DNA from: Megamonas sp. UBA1792
GTDB lineage: Bacteria > Bacillota_C > Negativicutes > Selenomonadales > Selenomonadaceae
NCBI GenBank assembly: GCA_002315155.1
Contig: DCFY01000150.1
Span: forward strand, 1,551-10,395
Reading direction: 5' to 3'
Length of the DNA: 8,845 bases
The notes beneath the pieces are model-generated. The model did not search any database. It was given only the letters and a program-made list of their open reading frames with translations, and was not told the DNA's origin. A program made the position numbers and the translations under genes. The first letter of the stretch is position 1. Each line of letters begins with the position of its first letter. Of this stretch, positions 6,017-8,845 are shown in pieces.

Positions 6017-6055
6017 AAAAAGAAACGCTGAAGCAAATAATCTGCACCAGCGCTT
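6017..6055 (-). terminator. Probable intrinsic terminator of the rubrerythrin gene
   Basis: CGCTG and CAGCG (plus-strand 6026-6030 and 6048-6052) form a 5-bp stem extended by two A-T pairs across a bulge. On the minus strand it is followed by TTTCTTTTT. It lies 18-56 nt after the rubrerythrin stop. The stem is modest; an alternative GAAGC/GCTTC pairing (6030-6034 / 6052-6056) competes with it. Confidence 0.5.
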
Positions 6056-6072
6056 CAAAAAAATCTATGTGA

Positions 6073-6618
6073 TTATTTACTGAAATAGCGATTTAGTAAG
6101 CCGTTGAAGCCGGCACCATGACGGGCTTCATCTTTTGCCATTTCATGGACAGTATCATGGATTGCATCGAGATTCTGCTGCTTTGCCAGTGTGGCGAGAT
6201 CTTTTTTACCAGCACAGGCGCCCTGTTCTGCAGCAACACGCATTTCAAGATTTTTCTTTGTGCTGGAAGTGAGGACTTCACCGAGAATTTCAGCGAATTT
6301 GGAAGCATGTTCAGCTTCTTCGAAAGCATAGCGTTTGAAAGCTTCAGAAATTTCCGGATAACCTTCTCGATCGGCAACACGACTCATAGCAAGATACATG
6401 CCAACTTCAGAGCATTCACCTGTAAAGTTTTGCTGGAGCCCTTCGATGATTTTGGGATCGATACCATCGGTGATACCTACGCGGTGTTCATCGGCAAAAA
6501 CCATTTCACCAGATTGTTCTATAAATTTAGAAGCAGGTGCTTTACAAATAGGACATTCTACAGGCGGTTGTTCACCTTCATACACGTAACCACAGATACT
6601 GCAAACATATTTTTTCAT
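6073..6618 (-). CDS. Reverse rubrerythrin (N-terminal rubredoxin + ferritin-like diiron domain)
   Basis: The 181-residue protein starts at ATG (complement of 6616-6618), with GGAGGG (complement of 6626-6631) 7 nt before it; a longer frame from 6633 begins inside that ribosome site. Residues 1-35 are a rubredoxin-like domain with C6-x2-C9 and C22-x2-C25 holding one iron. Residues about 50-181 are a ferritin-like four-helix diiron domain with GECSE (Glu68), EEAEH (Glu101, His104), EQGAC (Glu131) and DEARH (Glu164, His167). Rubredoxin first, diiron second is the order of 'reverse' rubrerythrins, known from clostridia, where they act as NADH-linked peroxidases and protect against O2 and H2O2. The protein is cytosolic. 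It is transcribed alone, towards the Usp gene, from its own promoter. No redox partner gene is next to it and no PerR box is evident upstream. Confidence 0.95.
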   Translation of the reverse strand: MKKYVCSICGYVYEGEQPPVECPICKAPASKFIEQSGEMVFADEHRVGITDGIDPKIIEGLQQNFTGECSEVGMYLAMSRVADREGYPEISEAFKRYAFEEAEHASKFAEILGEVLTSSTKKNLEMRVAAEQGACAGKKDLATLAKQQNLDAIHDTVHEMAKDEARHGAGFNGLLNRYFSK

Positions 6619-6639
6619 ATAAAAACCCTCCAAAATTTA

Positions 6640-6679
6640 AAGTGTACCAAGAGCGTTCATTGCTCATATGCGGTACTTT
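6640..6679 (-). promoter_or_regulatory. Stem-loop in the 5' leader of rubrerythrin mRNA
   Basis: GTACC (6644-6648) pairs with GGTAC (6672-6676), extended across a bulge by AA with TT (6640-6641 / 6678-6679). Inside, GAGC (6651-6654) pairs with GCTC (6662-6665). The hairpin starts within a few nucleotides of the predicted start site near 6683 and leaves the ribosome site free. It may protect the mRNA 5' end. The pairing is visible; the function is inferred. Confidence 0.4.
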
Positions 6680-6689
6680 CTATGGCTTT

Positions 6690-6718
6690 ATTATAAGGGT
6701 TTATTTGGTAAATGGAAA
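6690..6718 (-). promoter_or_regulatory. Promoter of the rubrerythrin gene
   Basis: On the minus strand TTTCCA (complement of 6713-6718) lies 17 bp from a perfect TATAAT (complement of 6690-6695). The predicted start is near 6683, giving a leader of about 65 nt. The -35 box matches four of six consensus bases. The classic TTATAAT-N-ATTATAA PerR operator is not seen over it. Confidence 0.65.
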
Positions 6719-6810
6719 TAGTGAGAAAACGCTAAATAAATTGATTACAAACGGTATGCTTATGTTATCTTCAAATAAATAACTTATACGCACTTATTTA
6801 ATTTTTACTA

Positions 6811-6837
6811 TTATAAAATAATAATTATTGATTATAA
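6811..6837. repeat. AT-only dyad in the divergent rbr/tsaE spacer
   Basis: TTATAA occurs at both ends (6811-6816, 6832-6837) around a perfect palindrome AATAATTATT (6820-6829). It lies in an almost pure A/T stretch upstream of the tsaE promoter and about 95-120 bp from the rubrerythrin -35 box. It resembles Fur/PerR-type operators only loosely. Such sequence can arise from base composition alone. Confidence 0.3.
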
Positions 6838-6854
6838 AAATAAAATGATTTATA

Positions 6855-6883
6855 TTTATTTGTGCATAAATATGTGGTACAAT
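6855..6883 (+). promoter_or_regulatory. Probable promoter of the tsaE-tsaB-rimI-tsaD operon
   Basis: TACAAT (6878-6883) is preceded by TGG (6875-6877), giving an extended -10 element. The -35 position (6855-6860, TTTATT) is weak at 17 bp spacing, which extended -10 promoters tolerate. The start would be near 6890, about 25 nt before the tsaE ATG. The sequence upstream is very AT-rich. Confidence 0.6.
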
Positions 6884-6914
6884 TTATTTTTAAGAGAAAA
6901 ACAGGAGAGATAGT

Positions 6915-7388
6915 ATGTTTAAAATACAGACGAAGAATCCAGCTGAGACGAGTGCTTGGGCTGAGTCGATTGGCAGGAAGGTCGTACCTGGTCTTGTTTT
7001 GTGTCTGGATGGGGATCTTGGTGCAGGTAAAACGTTGTTTGTTCAAGGGTTGGCAAAATCTCTGCATATTCAGGAAGAAGTCACTAGCCCGACATTTAAT
7101 CTGATGAATATTTATGAAGGTGATTGTGTACTTCATCATTTTGATCTTTATCGCTTGGAGACTGAAGACGAGCTTGATGAGATCGGTTTTTATGAATATA
7201 GTGAAGCTGTGGATGACGTTGTAATTATTGAGTGGTCAGATAAATTCATTGATTGTTTACCGGAAGACTATATTCATATAGAACTTGATCGTACAGGAAA
7301 AGAAGATGAGCGGATGATTACAGTTTCGCTGCATGGAGAAAAAAATCAAAAATTTTATGAGGAGCTGGAGAAATCTTGCCGATTTTAG
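6915..7388 (+). CDS. tsaE: tRNA threonylcarbamoyladenosine biosynthesis ATPase TsaE
   Basis: TsaE (YjeE) is the cytosolic ATPase of the bacterial t6A machinery. It binds the TsaB-TsaD heterodimer and its ATP turnover is needed for repeated cycles of threonylcarbamoyl transfer to A37 of ANN-decoding tRNAs. The 157-residue product shows Walker A GDLGAGKT (33-40), the switch-like TSPTF (57-61), HFDLYR (75-80) and VIIEWSDK (103-110, Glu106-Trp107), all family hallmarks; length is normal. The start ATG 6915 follows AGGAGA (6903-6908) by 6 nt. It is first in the operon, and its last 13 nt overlap the start of tsaB, which implies coupled translation. Confidence 0.96.
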   Translation: MFKIQTKNPAETSAWAESIGRKVVPGLVLCLDGDLGAGKTLFVQGLAKSLHIQEEVTSPTFNLMNIYEGDCVLHHFDLYRLETEDELDEIGFYEYSEAVDDVVIIEWSDKFIDCLPEDYIHIELDRTGKEDERMITVSLHGEKNQKFYEELEKSCRF

Positions 7389-8086
7389 CATTGGATACAT
7401 CAACACTTGTTTCAAGTGTAGCTGTCGCTTCAGAAGATAAATTGATAGCTGAGATTATACTACAGACAAAACTTACACATTCCGAGGTACTTATGCCGCA
7501 TATCAAACAAGTGCTGATGATGGCGAAGATGTCAAAGGACGAGCTTGATGGTATTGCCATTAGTATTGGCCCTGGTTCCTTTACGGGACTTCGTATTGGT
7601 CTTGCGACAGCAAAAAGCTTGGCTTATGCTTTGAATTTGCCAATTATGGGAGTATCGACATTGGAGGCTTTGGCCTATCACTATGCTGTGCCTGGCATTT
7701 ATATTGCAGCTCTTCTTGATGCACAGAAGGGAAATGCCTATGCTGGTCTTTACAGTTGGCAGGATGATAAAATGCAAGAGGTTTGTCCGGTTATCGTTGA
7801 TTCTTTTGAAAAGATTGTCAAAAAATGTGAAGCAATGGACCAGCCCGTTGTCTTTGTCGGTGATATTGTTCAGAAAAGGGCGGCTGTAATCAAGGCAGCT
7901 GGCAAGAATGTTTTTTGTGGTTTGCCACATATGGTTATGCCGCGAGCGGCAAATGTTGCTGTGCTTGGTTTGAAAAAGCTTGTAGCAGGACAGTACGATA
8001 ATGTCATGGATATCGAGCCGATCTATATCCGCCGGTCGGAAGCTGAGGTTCTTTGGGAACAGCGTCATAAGAAGGCAGAGTTATGA
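7376..8086 (+). CDS. tsaB: tRNA threonylcarbamoyladenosine biosynthesis protein TsaB
   Basis: TsaB (YeaZ) is the inactive ASKHA-fold paralogue of TsaD and serves as its dimer partner and docking platform for TsaE. The 236-residue product begins MPILALDTST and has SVAVAS, the helix LTHSEVLMPHI, and IAISIGPGSFTGLRIGLATAKSL (residues from about 60; key part GPGSFTGLR), all diagnostic. The C-terminus with EPIYIRRSEAE is also typical. The start is TTG 7376, inside the end of tsaE, served by GGAG (7367-7370) 5 nt upstream; no better start is visible, since MPILALDTS is where family members begin. Its stop overlaps the rimI start in ATGA (8083-8086). Confidence 0.95.
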   Translation: MPILALDTSTLVSSVAVASEDKLIAEIILQTKLTHSEVLMPHIKQVLMMAKMSKDELDGIAISIGPGSFTGLRIGLATAKSLAYALNLPIMGVSTLEALAYHYAVPGIYIAALLDAQKGNAYAGLYSWQDDKMQEVCPVIVDSFEKIVKKCEAMDQPVVFVGDIVQKRAAVIKAAGKNVFCGLPHMVMPRAANVAVLGLKKLVAGQYDNVMDIEPIYIRRSEAEVLWEQRHKKAEL

Positions 8087-8523
8087 TAACTTTTCGAAAA
8101 ATGGTAAAAGAAGATGCTGCCAGTGTCGAAATTGTAGAAAAAGCATCTTTTGGGATGCCCTGGTCCAGGCAGTCTTTTTGGGAAGCAGCAGTGAATAAAG
8201 ACGCTTACTATCTGCTAGCACTTGAGGAGAATGAGATTATTGGCTATGCTGGTACCTGGCTTGTTGCCGATGAGGCACATATCATGAATGTAGCAATAGC
8301 ACCAGTACATCGTAATATGGGACTTGGAAGGAAGATGATGGTAGAGCTTATCCGGGTCGTTAAGGAAAAAGGTATTACGGCAATGACACTGGAGGTACGG
8401 CCATCCAATACTGTGGCACGGAAACTTTATGAAAAAATGGGTTTTAAGAGTGTTGGACTGCGCAAGGGTTATTATGAAGATAATAAAGAGGATGCCATGA
8501 TTATGTGGCTGACGAAGTTATAG
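8083..8523 (+). CDS. rimI: Ribosomal-protein-alanine N-acetyltransferase RimI-like (GNAT)
   Basis: The 146-residue protein is a single GNAT domain. R77-N-M-G80-L-G82 is the acetyl-CoA pyrophosphate loop (R/QxxGxG/A). LEVRPSN (103-109, Glu104), LYEKMGF (Leu115-Phe121, with Tyr116) and RKGYY followed by EDAMIMW are the RimI signature; Glu104 and Tyr116 correspond well to the general base and acid known from Salmonella RimI. In E. coli RimI acetylates the N-terminal Ala of ribosomal protein S18. In many Bacillota and Actinomycetota the gene lies between tsaB and tsaD, as here, and wider N-terminal or lysine acetylation has been suggested. The ATG start overlaps the tsaB stop by 4 nt; AAGG (8072-8075) provides the ribosome site. 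Family is certain, the precise substrate less so. Confidence 0.93.
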   Translation: MITFRKMVKEDAASVEIVEKASFGMPWSRQSFWEAAVNKDAYYLLALEENEIIGYAGTWLVADEAHIMNVAIAPVHRNMGLGRKMMVELIRVVKEKGITAMTLEVRPSNTVARKLYEKMGFKSVGLRKGYYEDNKEDAMIMWLTKL

Positions 8524-8537
8524 ATGGGGGTTTTGTT

Positions 8538-8845
8538 TTGAAGGAAGAAGAAAATTGTCTGACCTTGGCGATTGAGTCAAGCTGTGATGAGACATCCGCT
8601 GCTGTCCTTCGTGGTGGGCGCAGGGTATTATCGAATATAATTTCTACGCAGATACCAGTGCATCAGAAGTTTGGCGGAGTTGTGCCGGAGATTGCTTCAC
8701 GTAAGCATATTATAAATATTATGCCGGTAATCGATGAAGCTTTGCGCAAGGCGGAAGTGAAGATTACTGAGATTGATCAGATTGCGGTAACCTATGGCCC
8801 AGGGCTTGTCGGAGCACTTCTTGTAGGTGTGTCAGCGGCAAAGGC
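8538..8845 (+). CDS. tsaD: tRNA N6-adenosine threonylcarbamoyltransferase TsaD, N-terminal part (3' end outside window)
   Basis: The frame from TTG 8538 stays open to the right edge, giving 102 full codons. TsaD (YgjD/Gcp) is the catalytic subunit that moves the threonylcarbamoyl group from TC-AMP to A37 of tRNA. Visible family blocks are [16 protein letters not shown] (about 8-23, opening the ASKHA phosphate-binding strand), [13 protein letters not shown] (about 49-61) and [15 protein letters not shown] (about 84-98). The metal-binding His-x3-His motif lies beyond the window. The TTG start is supported by a GGGGG run (8526-8530) 7 nt upstream and by the stop codon TAG at 8521, which leaves no better in-frame start. 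It follows rimI after 14 nt and belongs to the same operon. Confidence 0.95.
   Translation, partial: MKEEENCLTLAIESSCDETSAAVLRGGRRVLSNIISTQIPVHQKFGGVVPEIASRKHIINIMPVIDEALRKAEVKITEIDQIAVTYGPGLVGALLVGVSAAK

Noticed and set aside
6118..6696. Plus-strand open frame of 192 codons opposite rubrerythrin
   Set aside because: Phe/Ser/Thr-rich product typical of an antisense shadow; the minus strand encodes an intact rubrerythrin with ribosome site and promoter.
6619..6720. PerR box controlling rubrerythrin
   Set aside because: Only a half-site-like TATAAT, already explained as the -10 box; no 7-1-7 inverted repeat is present around the promoter.
7532..8068. Minus-strand open frame of 178 codons inside tsaB
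   Set aside because: Antisense to a conserved gene, no motif, no ribosome site.

Overview
The window looks like chromosome of a low-GC anaerobic Bacillota (Firmicutes). A non-model clostridial or Negativicutes-type lineage fits best, but no 16S rRNA or species marker is present, so this is an inference. It rests on the reverse-type rubrerythrin, the EndoA-type MazF, the short ThiC behind a TPP riboswitch, the GerMN lipoprotein, strong AGGAGG-type ribosome sites and frequent TTG starts. There is no sign of a phage, transposon, CRISPR array, rRNA or tRNA. Most of the window is conserved housekeeping sequence, and I found no convincing undescribed multi-gene system.

Left part (1-3952, all plus strand). 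It opens with the C-terminal end of a Cof-type HAD phosphatase. A near-consensus promoter whose -10 box lies inside a perfect inverted repeat then drives an RHH antitoxin / MazF (EndoA) toxin pair, closed by a hairpin terminator. Next come a ComEC-like metallo-beta-lactamase-fold lipoprotein and a small DUF3006 protein, followed by a secreted AMIN/Amidase_3 cell-wall amidase and a GerMN-domain lipoprotein. The last four genes could be one transcript; three of the four carry export signals, so envelope work is the common theme.

Middle (3953-6072). An extended -10 promoter leads into a complete TPP riboswitch. Aptamer, antiterminator and terminator can all be drawn from the sequence, and they control thiC, the enzyme making the thiamin pyrimidine. 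A small UspA-type protein follows and ends in a long hairpin terminator. On the opposite strand a rubrerythrin with an N-terminal rubredoxin domain converges on it. This is an oxidative-stress protein of anaerobes, with its own promoter and a structured leader.

Right part (6684-8845). After an AT-rich divergent spacer comes a tightly packed, translationally coupled cluster: tsaE, tsaB, rimI and the start of tsaD. TsaE, TsaB and TsaD are the bacterial machinery for the N6-threonylcarbamoyl (t6A37) modification of ANN-decoding tRNAs, and RimI is the acetyltransferase usually encoded among them. tsaD runs off the right edge.
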